The notes beneath the pieces were generated by a model. It did no database searches. It was given only the letters and a program-made list of their open reading frames with translations, and was not told where the DNA came from. 64,000 nt of DNA from Flavobacterium sp. GTDB lineage: Bacteria; Bacteroidota; Bacteroidia; Flavobacteriales; Flavobacteriaceae. The translations under genes were made by a program, and so were the position numbers. Positions within the stretch are counted from its first letter, which is position 1. Each line of letters begins with the position of its first letter. The stretch covers positions 1 through 64,000 of the forward strand of contig JADKHM010000005.1 of NCBI GenBank assembly GCA_016721735.1. Direction: 5' to 3'. Positions 45,642 to 53,243 of the stretch are shown piece after piece.

Positions 45642-46820
45642 TTAATATTCAAATGTTCCGTACTCGCTTTTGATAGTAAGTTGTTTCGACGCAGCAACCT
45701 CTACTCGACCGACGATTTGTGCTTCGACATTAAAAGACTTTGAAATCGCAATAATATCATCTGCAATGGCTTCTGAAACATACAATTCCATTCTGTGACC
45801 GCAATTGAACACTTGATACATTTCCTTCCAATCTGTTTTGGATTGCTCTTGAATCATTTGAAATAAAGGTGGAACTGGAAACAGATTATCTTTGATGATA
45901 TGCAGATTCTCAATAAAATGAAGGATTTTCGTTTGCGCTCCTCCACTACAATGCACCATGCCGTGAATTTCATGAGCGGTATATTTCTCTAAAATCCTTT
46001 TGATAATTGGCGCATAGGTTCTTGTTGGAGAAAGCACTAATTGCCCCGCATTCACATCACAATTCTCAATTGCTTCGAGTAAGTTTTTTTGACCAGAATA
46101 AACCAATTCAACAGGAACTTGATTATCGAAACTTTCGGGATATTTTTTCGCTAACTCATGGTTAAAAACGTCATGACGCGCAGAGGTCAAACCGTTGCTG
46201 CCCATACCACCATTATAGCTTTTCTCGTAAGTCGATTGACCAAAAGACGCCAAACCAACAATAACATCACCTGCTTGAATGTTGGCATTATCAATCACGT
46301 CCGATCTTTTCATACGAGCGGTTACCGTTGAATCAACAATAATTGTTCGAACCAAGTCCCCAACGTCTGCCGTTTCTCCGCCAGTAGAATGAATTGTCAC
46401 GCCAAAGGTCTTTAGCTCTGCAATGAGTTCTTCAGTTCCATTAATAATGGCAGCGATAACTTCCCCTGGAATCCGATTCTTGTTTCTGCCAATGGTAGAA
46501 GACAACAAAATATCGGTGGTAGCACCTACGCACAAAAGGTCGTCGATATTCATGATTAAGGCATCTTGAGCAATCCCTTTCCAAACAGATAAGTCTCCAG
46601 TTTCCTTCCAATAAATATAAGCAAGTGATGATTTTGTTCCGGCTCCATCGGCATGCATAATCAAACAATAGTCTTGATCATTGGTTAAATAGTCGGGAAC
46701 AATTTTGCAAAAAGCTTTCGGAAATAATCCTTTGTCGATATTCTTAATTGCCTGATGTACATCTTCTTTTGATGCAGAAACGCCGCGTCCAGCGTAACGT
46801 TTTGAAGTATCTGAACTCAT
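45642..46820 (-). CDS. purM: Phosphoribosylformylglycinamidine cyclo-ligase (AIR synthase)
   Basis: The 392-residue protein converts FGAM to AIR in purine synthesis. It opens YAGRGVSASKEDVHQAIKNI and has the ATP-grasp-like AIRS core (YCLIMHADGAGTKSSLAYIY, IAQDALIMNIDDLLCVGA, STGGETADVGDL, GMVHCSGGAQTK). This is the longer AIRS form seen in Bacteroidota. Its stop is 1 base from the end of the convergent delta-60 gene. The leader has CAA words like that of pyrG, and TATATTTG lies at 46844-46851. Confidence 0.93.
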   Translation of the reverse strand: MSSDTSKRYAGRGVSASKEDVHQAIKNIDKGLFPKAFCKIVPDYLTNDQDYCLIMHADGAGTKSSLAYIYWKETGDLSVWKGIAQDALIMNIDDLLCVGATTDILLSSTIGRNKNRIPGEVIAAIINGTEELIAELKTFGVTIHSTGGETADVGDLVRTIIVDSTVTARMKRSDVIDNANIQAGDVIVGLASFGQSTYEKSYNGGMGSNGLTSARHDVFNHELAKKYPESFDNQVPVELVYSGQKNLLEAIENCDVNAGQLVLSPTRTYAPIIKRILEKYTAHEIHGMVHCSGGAQTKILHFIENLHIIKDNLFPVPPLFQMIQEQSKTDWKEMYQVFNCGHRMELYVSEAIADDIIAISKSFNVEAQIVGRVEVAASKQLTIKSEYGTFEY

Positions 46821-46821
46821 T

Positions 46822-46842
46822 CTGTTGTTGTGTTGTTGTTTC
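46822..46842 (-). promoter_or_regulatory. CAA-repeat leader of purM
   Basis: The minus strand before the start reads GAAACAACAACACAACAACA followed by GA and the ATG. It resembles the pyrG leader at 33262-33298 and has no Shine-Dalgarno sequence. Confidence 0.55.
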
Positions 46843-46843
46843 G

Positions 46844-46851
46844 CAAATATA
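46844..46851 (-). promoter_or_regulatory. Putative -7 element of purM
   Basis: TATATTTG matches the Bacteroidota TAnnTTTG consensus exactly, 24 bases upstream of the start codon. No clear TTG is seen at the expected -33 distance. Confidence 0.5.
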
Positions 46852-46876
46852 CTATTTTGATTGCGGATTTAAACTA

Positions 46877-47665
46877 CTATTTTTCAAGAACTAATATTTC
46901 AACACGGCGATTTTCGTCTTGCTCAAACGTTGATTTTTCTGGAATGGGATAAATTGGTTTACTAGTGCCAAAACCTTTGTAGGAAAGGCGTTTCCGATTG
47001 ATCTTTTGATTCACAAGATAATTGTAAATCGCTCTTGCCCGCATCACCGACAGTTCGTTGATATCATACACTTTCTGACAGCAAATATGACCTTGAATCT
47101 CTATTTTGAGTTTTGGATTGTCTTCTAACGCGCAAAGCAATTCGATTAAGACTGGTCTCGATTTTGGCAGAATCCGTGGCGTCATATTATAGAAATAGAT
47201 GTTTTTCAATCGAATGACGTCGCCGCTTTTGGCTTGTTGGAATTGTAGTGAAAGTGGCTGATCATTTCCAATTGGTTGTCCAATTTCTTTTTTGGGTTCG
47301 AAAACAATCAACACTTTTCGATTTTCAGATTGCACTTTTGACTGTTCAAAATCTTCCCCAAATCCCTTAATTTCATATCCATCTTTCACATGAATTTGAT
47401 GTGATTTCAAATAATCAAAAATAGTCTTAACCCGCTTCAGGGAAAGCGAATCATTATAAACATTGGTTCCTTTCCAATCACAAAAGCCATAAATTTTGGA
47501 AACTTCAATTTTGGGATTTTCAGTCCTCCATATTTGCAATTGTTTTTCGGCAGTTTCATTTAGTTCATATCGATCAAAATCGAAAAAGACCGTGAGTTTG
47601 TCTTGAGCATGGGTGCTTAAAAAGGTTGCAATCAATAAAAAACAAATACAATATTTCTTTTTCAT
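46877..47665 (-). CDS. OmpA-family protein with two OmpA-like domains, paralog 1
   Basis: From the Met at 47665 the protein has a signal peptide (MKKKYCICFLLIATFLSTHA) and 262 residues. The N-terminal half is OmpA-like (VFFDFDRYELNETAEKQLQI, IYGFCDWKGTNVYNDSLSLK, IKGFGEDFEQ), and the C-terminal half repeats the fold (LKIEIQGHICCQKVYDINEL, RARAIYNYLVNQKINRKRLS, YKGFGTSKP, DENRRVEILVL). OmpA domains bind peptidoglycan. There is no beta-barrel, so it should be a periplasmic wall-linked protein. It has a paralog directly upstream, only 13 bases away. Confidence 0.87.
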   Translation of the reverse strand: MKKKYCICFLLIATFLSTHAQDKLTVFFDFDRYELNETAEKQLQIWRTENPKIEVSKIYGFCDWKGTNVYNDSLSLKRVKTIFDYLKSHQIHVKDGYEIKGFGEDFEQSKVQSENRKVLIVFEPKKEIGQPIGNDQPLSLQFQQAKSGDVIRLKNIYFYNMTPRILPKSRPVLIELLCALEDNPKLKIEIQGHICCQKVYDINELSVMRARAIYNYLVNQKINRKRLSYKGFGTSKPIYPIPEKSTFEQDENRRVEILVLEK

Positions 47666-47678
47666 TGTAATTTTTGTC

Positions 47679-48566
47679 TTAGTTCGATAGTATTTGAATT
47701 TCCACCCGACGATTCGCAGCGCGTTGGGTTTCATCTTTTTCAGGCAACGGAAATAGCGGCTGAGAACTACCAAATCCTTTATAGGTCAATCGATTTTCTT
47801 TGATTCCATTGGCAACTAGGAAATTGTTGATGGCTTTGGCGCGTTGCGTCGACAAGTCTAATCGATCTACGGGCATGCAGCACAAATGACCTTGAATCTC
47901 AATCTTCAGCTTTGGATTTTTTTGAAGTACAGTCAGCAATTCATACATTTTCCCTTTCGATTCTGGAACAACGATAAACGTATTAATTTTGAAATTCAAA
48001 TTCTCAATCTTTAATTTCTCACCAATCGAAGCATTGCTCATCTTTTCCATAAAAGCAACATCCAGTTTGTATTCAGATTTAGTCCCATCGGGATTGTCAA
48101 AAACTAATTTTTCAGGATAGTGAATGATTTCCTTGAGTTCAGCAATGGGTTCAACCGCTTTGATGCCAAGAATTTCATTCTCGCGCTGCAAATCTTTTTC
48201 CTCCAAGTAAAACAAAGTCACTTTTCTGTTTTCGGCTTTAATTTTTGATAGTTGATGGAGTTCTCCAAAGCTTCTCGTTTTAAAATCATCGCGGATTTTT
48301 ATTTTGTCTTTGATCAGATTGAAGATGAAATTAATTCTGTTTTTCGCCAAGGTATCATTAAAACCGCTGCTGCCATCTTCGTCACAAAAGCCATGAATTC
48401 CGACCACTTTGACTTTACTATTTGCTGAAATCCATTGATTAAGATTGCTTTGCTCTTTGGTTGTTAAATCGAATTTGTTGCTGTCGAAATAGACTGAGAA
48501 TTGTTCCTGAGCAGCAACGAAAGTAGCAGAAACTAAACAAAAAAAGAGCAAAAAGACTGCTTTCAT
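47679..48566 (-). CDS. OmpA-family protein with two OmpA-like domains, paralog 2
   Basis: I start at the Met at 48566, which gives a signal peptide (MKAVFLLFFCLVSATFVAAQ). The 295-residue protein has the same design as its neighbour: an N-terminal OmpA-like half (VYFDSNKFDLTTKEQSNLNQ, VVGIHGFCDEDGSSGFNDTL), a longer middle insert, and a C-terminal half (LKIEIQGHLCCMPVDRLDLS, TQRAKAINNFLVANGIKENR, YKGFGSSQPLFPLPE). Both C-terminal halves share the unusual GH(I/L)CC motif. It lies upstream in the same operon, so the pair is a tandem duplication. Confidence 0.87.
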   Translation of the reverse strand: MKAVFLLFFCLVSATFVAAQEQFSVYFDSNKFDLTTKEQSNLNQWISANSKVKVVGIHGFCDEDGSSGFNDTLAKNRINFIFNLIKDKIKIRDDFKTRSFGELHQLSKIKAENRKVTLFYLEEKDLQRENEILGIKAVEPIAELKEIIHYPEKLVFDNPDGTKSEYKLDVAFMEKMSNASIGEKLKIENLNFKINTFIVVPESKGKMYELLTVLQKNPKLKIEIQGHLCCMPVDRLDLSTQRAKAINNFLVANGIKENRLTYKGFGSSQPLFPLPEKDETQRAANRRVEIQILSN

Positions 48567-48644
48567 GAGATTTATATTTCGAGAAGGAAAGTTAGTGAAA
48601 AAAGTTGTTGGTTGTAAGTTAAAAGTAACGCAGATTGGAACGCA

Positions 48645-48731
48645 ATGCCCTAGCCCCGATAATAGTGAAAATCCTTTTGTGGCGGCGTTCGACACAAAAG
48701 ATTGTAACGGATAGCGGGAACAGCTCCTGAC
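48645..48731 (+). repeat. Dispersed intergenic repeat, copy B
   Basis: It begins AATGCCCTAGCCCCGATAAT, has ATCCTTTTGTGG and CACAAAAGATTG as inner complementary arms, and ends GGATAGCGGGAACAGCTCCT. It lies between an OmpA-type gene and the glnN terminator. It shares both end blocks with copies A, C and D. Confidence 0.85.
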
Positions 48732-48751
48732 TCAAAACCTACAACTTACCA

Positions 48752-48786
48752 CAAAAAAAAGCCTGCTTCAAAATGAAACAGGCCTA
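48752..48786 (-). terminator. Terminator of glnN
   Basis: On the minus strand AGGCCTGTTTCA is followed by TGAAGCAGGCTTTTTTTTG, forming an 8- to 9-bp stem with eight T residues, 20 bases past the glnN stop. Confidence 0.88.
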
Positions 48787-48806
48787 CAATTAATAACTGT
48801 CAGGAA

Positions 48807-50996
48807 TTATTTCGTAAACAACAATTCTCTATATTTGGTTAATGTCCAAATTTCGTCATCTACCAATAACTCCAATTTATCACAGTGTTCGCGGATAATT
48901 TCGAAATAAGGTTTTACCTTTTCGCAATAAGCATCCGCCATTTTATGAGCATCTGTTAATGCATTGGCTTTCCTTCTTGCTTCTGTCATTTCTTCTACTT
49001 TGGTATTAATACCCTCGATGTGAGCAGAAATTTCTTTAATCAAAACGATTTGTTCTTTAGCGATTTTCTCGAAGTCTTTTCCGAAAATTTCTTTCAAACC
49101 TTTGACGTTTTCAATCAAGGTATTTTGATAACGAATTGCAGTTGGAATCACGTGATTCTTGGCAATATCGCCTAACACACGACCTTCAATTTGAATTTTT
49201 TTGGTGTATTCTTCTAGTTCAATTTCATAACGAGCTTCTACTTCAACATGATTCATGATTCCCATTTCGGAAAACAAAGCTAAGGCTTGTTTAGATGCTC
49301 TTGCTTTCAAGGCTTGTGGCGTCGTTTTGAAATTGCTCAACCCACGTTTCGCCGCTTCTTTTTCCCATGCATCGCTATATCCGTCACCTTCAAAAAGAAT
49401 ATTTTTTGATACTTTGATGTATTCTCTTAACACGTTAAAAATCGCTTCATCTTTTTTCAACCCTTTAGAATCAATCAAAGCGTCAACAGCAACTTTAAAA
49501 TCTTTCAATTGTTTCGCAACGATCGTGTTCAAAGTAGTCATTGCATTTGAACAGTTGGCAGAAGAACCTACCGCTCTAAACTCAAATTTATTTCCAGTAA
49601 AAGCAAAAGGAGAAGTTCTGTTTCTGTCCGTATTATCTAACAAAACATCTGGAATTTTACCTACTACGTTCAATTTTAAGTCGGTTTTTTCTTCAGGAGA
49701 TAATTTGCCTGTAGTCACACCTTCTAATTCCGCCAAAACTTTTGTCAATTGTTCTCCGATAAAAACAGAGATGATAGCCGGTGGCGCTTCGTTCGCACCC
49801 AAACGGTGATCATTACTAGCTGTAGCGATTGATCCACGTAATAAAGACTCATAATCATGAACCGCCTTGATGGTATTGATAAAGAAAGTCAAGAACTGCA
49901 AATTGCTCATTGGCGTTTTGCTCGGGCTTAATAAATTAACGCCAGTGTCAGTCGCTAATGACCAGTTGTTGTGTTTTCCAGAACCGTTTACTCCTTTGAA
50001 AGGTTTTTCGTGAAATAATACTTTGAAGTCATGACGTTCAGCTACTTTTTGCATCACATCCATCAACAAACAGTTGTGATCAACTGCTAAGTTAGTTTCT
50101 TCAAAAATAGGCGCCAATTCAAATTGATTTGGAGCTACTTCATTATGACGTGTCTTAACTGGAATTCCCAACAACATACATTCTTGTTCCAAATCTCTCA
50201 TATAAGTTAATGCACGAGTTGGAATAGAACCAAAATAGTGATCATCTAATTGTTGACCTTTAGCAGAAGTGTGACCTAATAAAGTTCTTCCCGTCATCAT
50301 CAAATCAGGACGAGATTGCGCTAGTGAACTATCTACTAAAAAGTACTCTTGCTCCCAACCTAAAGTAGCGGTCACCTTTTTTACATTTTTGTCGAAATAT
50401 TTACAAACATCAGTAGCCGCATCATCCATTGCAGATAAAGCGCGTAATAATGGAATTTTGTTATCTAATGCTTCTCCAGTATAAGAGATAAAAACCGTCG
50501 GAATACATAAAGTAGTTCCGAAGATAAACGCTGGAGATGTTGGATCCCAAGCGGTGTAACCTCTAGCTTCGAACGTATTTCTGATTCCACCATTTGGGAA
50601 ACTTGAAGCATCTGGCTCTTGTTGTACCAATTGGCCACCACCGAATTTCTCCACTGGATCACTTCCGTCATAAGAAGTTTCGAAAAACGCATCGTGTTTT
50701 TCAGCAGTTGCGCCAGTCAATGGTTGAAACCAGTGTGTATAATGCGTTACGCCTTTAGACAAAGCCCACTCTTTCATACCCATGGCAATATAGTCTGCTA
50801 ATTTTCGGTCGATTTTTGTTCCATGCTGTACCGCATCGCGAACACCTTTATAAGCATCTGAAGTCAAATATTGCTTCATTGCTTTTTCATTAAACACATT
50901 AGAACCAAAAAGTGTCGATTTTTTGTCGGTTTCATCAAATTTAACTGGAATTCTGTTGGATGCTTCTTTTAAAGCTTGAAAACGTAATGTTGCCAT
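48807..50996 (-). CDS. glnN: Glutamine synthetase type III
   Basis: The 729-residue enzyme makes glutamine from glutamate and ammonia. Its length and N-terminal extension are those of the GSIII class common in Bacteroidota. Motifs include FIFGTTLCIPTVFISYTGEA, the ATP/glutamate site LGWEQEYFLVDSS, KTRHNEVAPNQFELAPI, KPFKGVNGSGKHNNWSLATD and RNRTSPFAFTGNKFEFRAVG. The C-terminus is helical (AEARRKANAL-like segments with TEARRKANALTDAHKMADAY). It is transcribed alone with its own terminator. A TATATTTG element lies 40 bases upstream. Confidence 0.95.
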   Translation of the reverse strand: MATLRFQALKEASNRIPVKFDETDKKSTLFGSNVFNEKAMKQYLTSDAYKGVRDAVQHGTKIDRKLADYIAMGMKEWALSKGVTHYTHWFQPLTGATAEKHDAFFETSYDGSDPVEKFGGGQLVQQEPDASSFPNGGIRNTFEARGYTAWDPTSPAFIFGTTLCIPTVFISYTGEALDNKIPLLRALSAMDDAATDVCKYFDKNVKKVTATLGWEQEYFLVDSSLAQSRPDLMMTGRTLLGHTSAKGQQLDDHYFGSIPTRALTYMRDLEQECMLLGIPVKTRHNEVAPNQFELAPIFEETNLAVDHNCLLMDVMQKVAERHDFKVLFHEKPFKGVNGSGKHNNWSLATDTGVNLLSPSKTPMSNLQFLTFFINTIKAVHDYESLLRGSIATASNDHRLGANEAPPAIISVFIGEQLTKVLAELEGVTTGKLSPEEKTDLKLNVVGKIPDVLLDNTDRNRTSPFAFTGNKFEFRAVGSSANCSNAMTTLNTIVAKQLKDFKVAVDALIDSKGLKKDEAIFNVLREYIKVSKNILFEGDGYSDAWEKEAAKRGLSNFKTTPQALKARASKQALALFSEMGIMNHVEVEARYEIELEEYTKKIQIEGRVLGDIAKNHVIPTAIRYQNTLIENVKGLKEIFGKDFEKIAKEQIVLIKEISAHIEGINTKVEEMTEARRKANALTDAHKMADAYCEKVKPYFEIIREHCDKLELLVDDEIWTLTKYRELLFTK

Positions 50997-51035
50997 AAAA
51001 TTTAATTTATTGAGTTATACCCTATTAATTTGATG

Positions 51036-51043
51036 CAAATATA
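51036..51043 (-). promoter_or_regulatory. Putative -7 element of glnN
   Basis: TATATTTG on the minus strand matches TAnnTTTG and lies about 40 bases before the glnN start. The surrounding 200 bases between glnN and the divergent TerC gene are AT-rich and presumably hold both promoters. Confidence 0.5.
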
Positions 51044-51174
51044 TAAAAATATTATACCTTAAATAAATTAACCCTATTTTTTTAGGGGTAAAAATGATAA
51101 AATAGTTAAAATGAATATTTTTATAGACAAACGACAAACTTTGAGTAAAATGTTATTCTTCTTGTGTGATGATT

Positions 51175-51182
51175 TATCTTTG
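51175..51182 (+). promoter_or_regulatory. Putative -7 element of the TerC family gene
   Basis: TATCTTTG matches TAnnTTTG exactly and lies 24 bases before the ATG at 51206. A TTG at the normal -33 distance is not clear. Confidence 0.5.
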
Positions 51183-51205
51183 CTTTTATAATCGAATCTT
51201 CAAAT

Positions 51206-52153
51206 ATGATAGTCTGGATTGCCTTTTTTGTTTTAATCTTTAGTTTTCTGGCTTTAGATCTCGGTGTCTTTAACAAAACACCACATATCATTAGCAACAA
51301 GGAAGCTGCAAAATGGACAGTCATATGGATGATGCTTTCGTTATGTTTTTCGGGAATTGTCTTTTGGTTGTACCAAGAAGCGTATGTAAGCAATCCAACT
51401 GGACTAAAGCCCTTGACGGCTACAATCAAATATATTACTGGCTATTTGATTGAATTGTCACTGAGCATCGACAACATCTTTGTGATTGCGCTTATTTTTG
51501 CAGCATTCAAGATTCCACAAAAATACCAACATCGAATTCTTTTTTGGGGAATCATTGGCGCCATTGTGTTTCGAGGCTTGATGATTTTCTTTGGGGTGTT
51601 GTTAATTAACAAATTTAGCTGGACCACCTATTTGTTTGGAGGCTTCTTAGTTTTTAGTGCTATCAAGATGTTATTTACCAAAGACGAAGATGAATTTGAA
51701 CCTAAAGAATCATTAGTATATAAACTATTAGGTAAAATTATTCCAATAACAACACATACTGACAAAGAACATTTCTTTATTATAAAAGACAATAAGACTT
51801 TTGCTACACCTCTTTTTGTGGCTTTAGTTGTCATCGAAGTGATGGATGTTCTATTTGCCGTTGATAGTGTTCCAGCCATATTAGCAATCACATCTGATCC
51901 GTTTTTGGTGTTTAGCTCTAATATTTTTGCGATTTTAGGATTGCGATCGATGTACTTTTTTCTGGCTAATATGCTGGAAAGATTTAGTCATTTAGAATAT
52001 AGTTTGATTGCCATATTGAGTTTCGTTGGCCTCAAAATGCTCTTTCATGAGTTTGTTGAAATTCCAGAATGGATTTCTCTATGTTTTATTGCATTGTCAC
52101 TGTTGGTTGGCGTTTTGATTTCTTTGAATGCTGCACCAAAAGAAAATGCATAA
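51206..52153 (+). CDS. TerC/Alx family integral membrane protein
   Basis: The 315-residue protein has about eight helices and the TerC motifs GYLIELSLSIDNIFVIALIF and VVIEVMDVLFAVDSVPAILA, whose acidic residues in membrane helices are typical of the family. Members are linked to Mn2+ export (Alx/MeeF type) or tellurite resistance; here no tellurite genes are nearby, so metal export is more likely. It is divergent from glnN and ends at a terminator hairpin. Confidence 0.9.
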   Translation: MIVWIAFFVLIFSFLALDLGVFNKTPHIISNKEAAKWTVIWMMLSLCFSGIVFWLYQEAYVSNPTGLKPLTATIKYITGYLIELSLSIDNIFVIALIFAAFKIPQKYQHRILFWGIIGAIVFRGLMIFFGVLLINKFSWTTYLFGGFLVFSAIKMLFTKDEDEFEPKESLVYKLLGKIIPITTHTDKEHFFIIKDNKTFATPLFVALVVIEVMDVLFAVDSVPAILAITSDPFLVFSSNIFAILGLRSMYFFLANMLERFSHLEYSLIAILSFVGLKMLFHEFVEIPEWISLCFIALSLLVGVLISLNAAPKENA

Positions 52154-52183
52154 AAAAACCGCCTTTTGTAAGACGGTTTTCTC
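52152..52183. terminator. Bidirectional terminator between TerC gene and collagen-like lipoprotein
   Basis: AAAACCGCCTT pairs with AAGACGGTTTT (one mismatch) across a 4-base loop. The A run in front gives a strong T run on the minus strand for the gene at 52193; on the plus strand only four T residues follow. Confidence 0.8.
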
Positions 52184-52192
52184 GTTTAAGAT

Positions 52193-52711
52193 CTATTTAA
52201 TTTTCTTGATGTTTCTATCATCAATATTGTAAGCTTTGATTACTGCATTATAATCGTTTAAATCAAGAGTATTCTTAACTCCTTTATTAGCAAATTGTCC
52301 TGGAATAATTACAACTCTAAAGATTTGTCCTAATCTTATATTGTCATTCAAAGTTTGCAAATCTCCAGTTCCTCTCAAGACAATATTGATATCAAATCTT
52401 GTCGCATCAAAATCAAAACCAAAGTCAAGAGTTCCGTTAGGAAAGTATTTATAATAAGGCAATGCTTGCCAAACATCTTCTCCATTATCAACACCTGACA
52501 ACCTGTATACTAGGACATGATCGGAATTTAAAGCAGCTTGCGGGAAAGTATAAAACACGCCATAACTTGGGGCCAAAAAATTTATTGGCACTGTTTCATA
52601 AACTATTGCTTCCGCACTATAACCTGTTTCGCCTCTCGGTCCTTCTGGCCCGGCGCAACCTATAAAACCTGTTGTTGAAACAGCCAATAAAAGTAAAATT
52701 ATTCTTTTCAT
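52193..52711 (-). CDS. Lipoprotein with short collagen-like segment
   Basis: From the Met at 52711 the 172-residue protein has a lipobox (IGCAGPEG, Cys20) directly followed by a short Gly-X-Y stretch (GPEGPRGETGYSAEA), then a compact domain (VPINFLAPSYGVFYTFPQAA, LNDNIRLGQIFRVVIIPGQF) ending DDRNIKKIK. Proteins with this collagen-like start are common, small and uncharacterised in flavobacteria. The open frame continues upstream, but the lipobox fixes the start. Confidence 0.75.
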   Translation of the reverse strand: MKRIILLLLAVSTTGFIGCAGPEGPRGETGYSAEAIVYETVPINFLAPSYGVFYTFPQAALNSDHVLVYRLSGVDNGEDVWQALPYYKYFPNGTLDFGFDFDATRFDINIVLRGTGDLQTLNDNIRLGQIFRVVIIPGQFANKGVKNTLDLNDYNAVIKAYNIDDRNIKKIK

Positions 52712-52815
52712 GATTTCAATGTTTAAATGATTTGTTTTCGCGTCGTCAAATACCAATCCAAAAAATAAAATTAGCAAATATTTATGACTATTTTTGAACA
52801 AGACAACAAACACTC

Positions 52816-52967
52816 ATGGGAAGAAATAACGAACGCAATATCAAAAACATAACGATAAATTGCACAAGGCACAAGACAAAGTCAAACAAGCGGAACTACT
52901 TCGAAAAGAAAAATTGAAAGCCATTTTAAAGAAATTCAATACTGAAAATCCAAATAACAATGAATAG
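52816..52967 (+). pseudogene. Small basic protein, probably frameshifted
   Basis: ATG at 52816 opens MGRNNERNIKNIT. Near 52850 the neighbouring frame takes over with HNDKLHKAQDKVKQAELLRK, then EKLKAILKKF and NTENPNNNE and a TAG at 52965-52967. One base would join them into a Lys-rich helical protein of about 50 residues. Its end overlaps the start of the next small gene by 8 bases, which supports a real two-gene unit. The function is unknown. Confidence 0.5.
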
Positions 52968-53184
52968 CAATAAATTCAGCAATCTAAAAAACCAAGTGCA
53001 AGAAATTATTGACTTGATGGCTAAAAAAGATTTTATTGAAGCCAACTTCAAATTATTAGATGCAAGTGAATATCTTGATGAAATTCTAGATTTCTCGACA
53101 GATGACAACGATTTGATTGAAAGTAGCAAATATCAAGTCTTGCTAAATCAATTACAATACAAAATACAGATTGCAATAGAATAA
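52960..53184 (+). CDS. Small helical hypothetical protein
   Basis: The 74-residue protein is acidic and helical, with heptad-like spacing (FSNLKNQVQEIIDLMAKKDF, LLDASEYLDEILDF). It has no signal or membrane part. The overlap with the preceding small basic gene suggests coexpression and perhaps a complex between a basic and an acidic helix. A terminator hairpin follows directly. Confidence 0.6.
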   Translation: MNSNKFSNLKNQVQEIIDLMAKKDFIEANFKLLDASEYLDEILDFSTDDNDLIESSKYQVLLNQLQYKIQIAIE

Positions 53185-53233
53185 AAAAAGCCATAAATAC
53201 AGAAATAGCAATTATGGCTTTTGTTTTTTTTAC
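53183..53233. terminator. Bidirectional terminator between small genes and icmF
   Basis: AAAAGCCATAA pairs with TTATGGCTTTT over a 14-base loop. A and T runs on both sides let it serve both the plus-strand small genes and the minus-strand icmF gene. Confidence 0.9.
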
Positions 53234-53243
53234 TTTAATATTT

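Noticed and set aside
49255..49809. 184-codon plus-strand open frame
   Set aside because: It lies entirely within glnN on the opposite strand and has no protein features; it is a by-product of glnN codon use.
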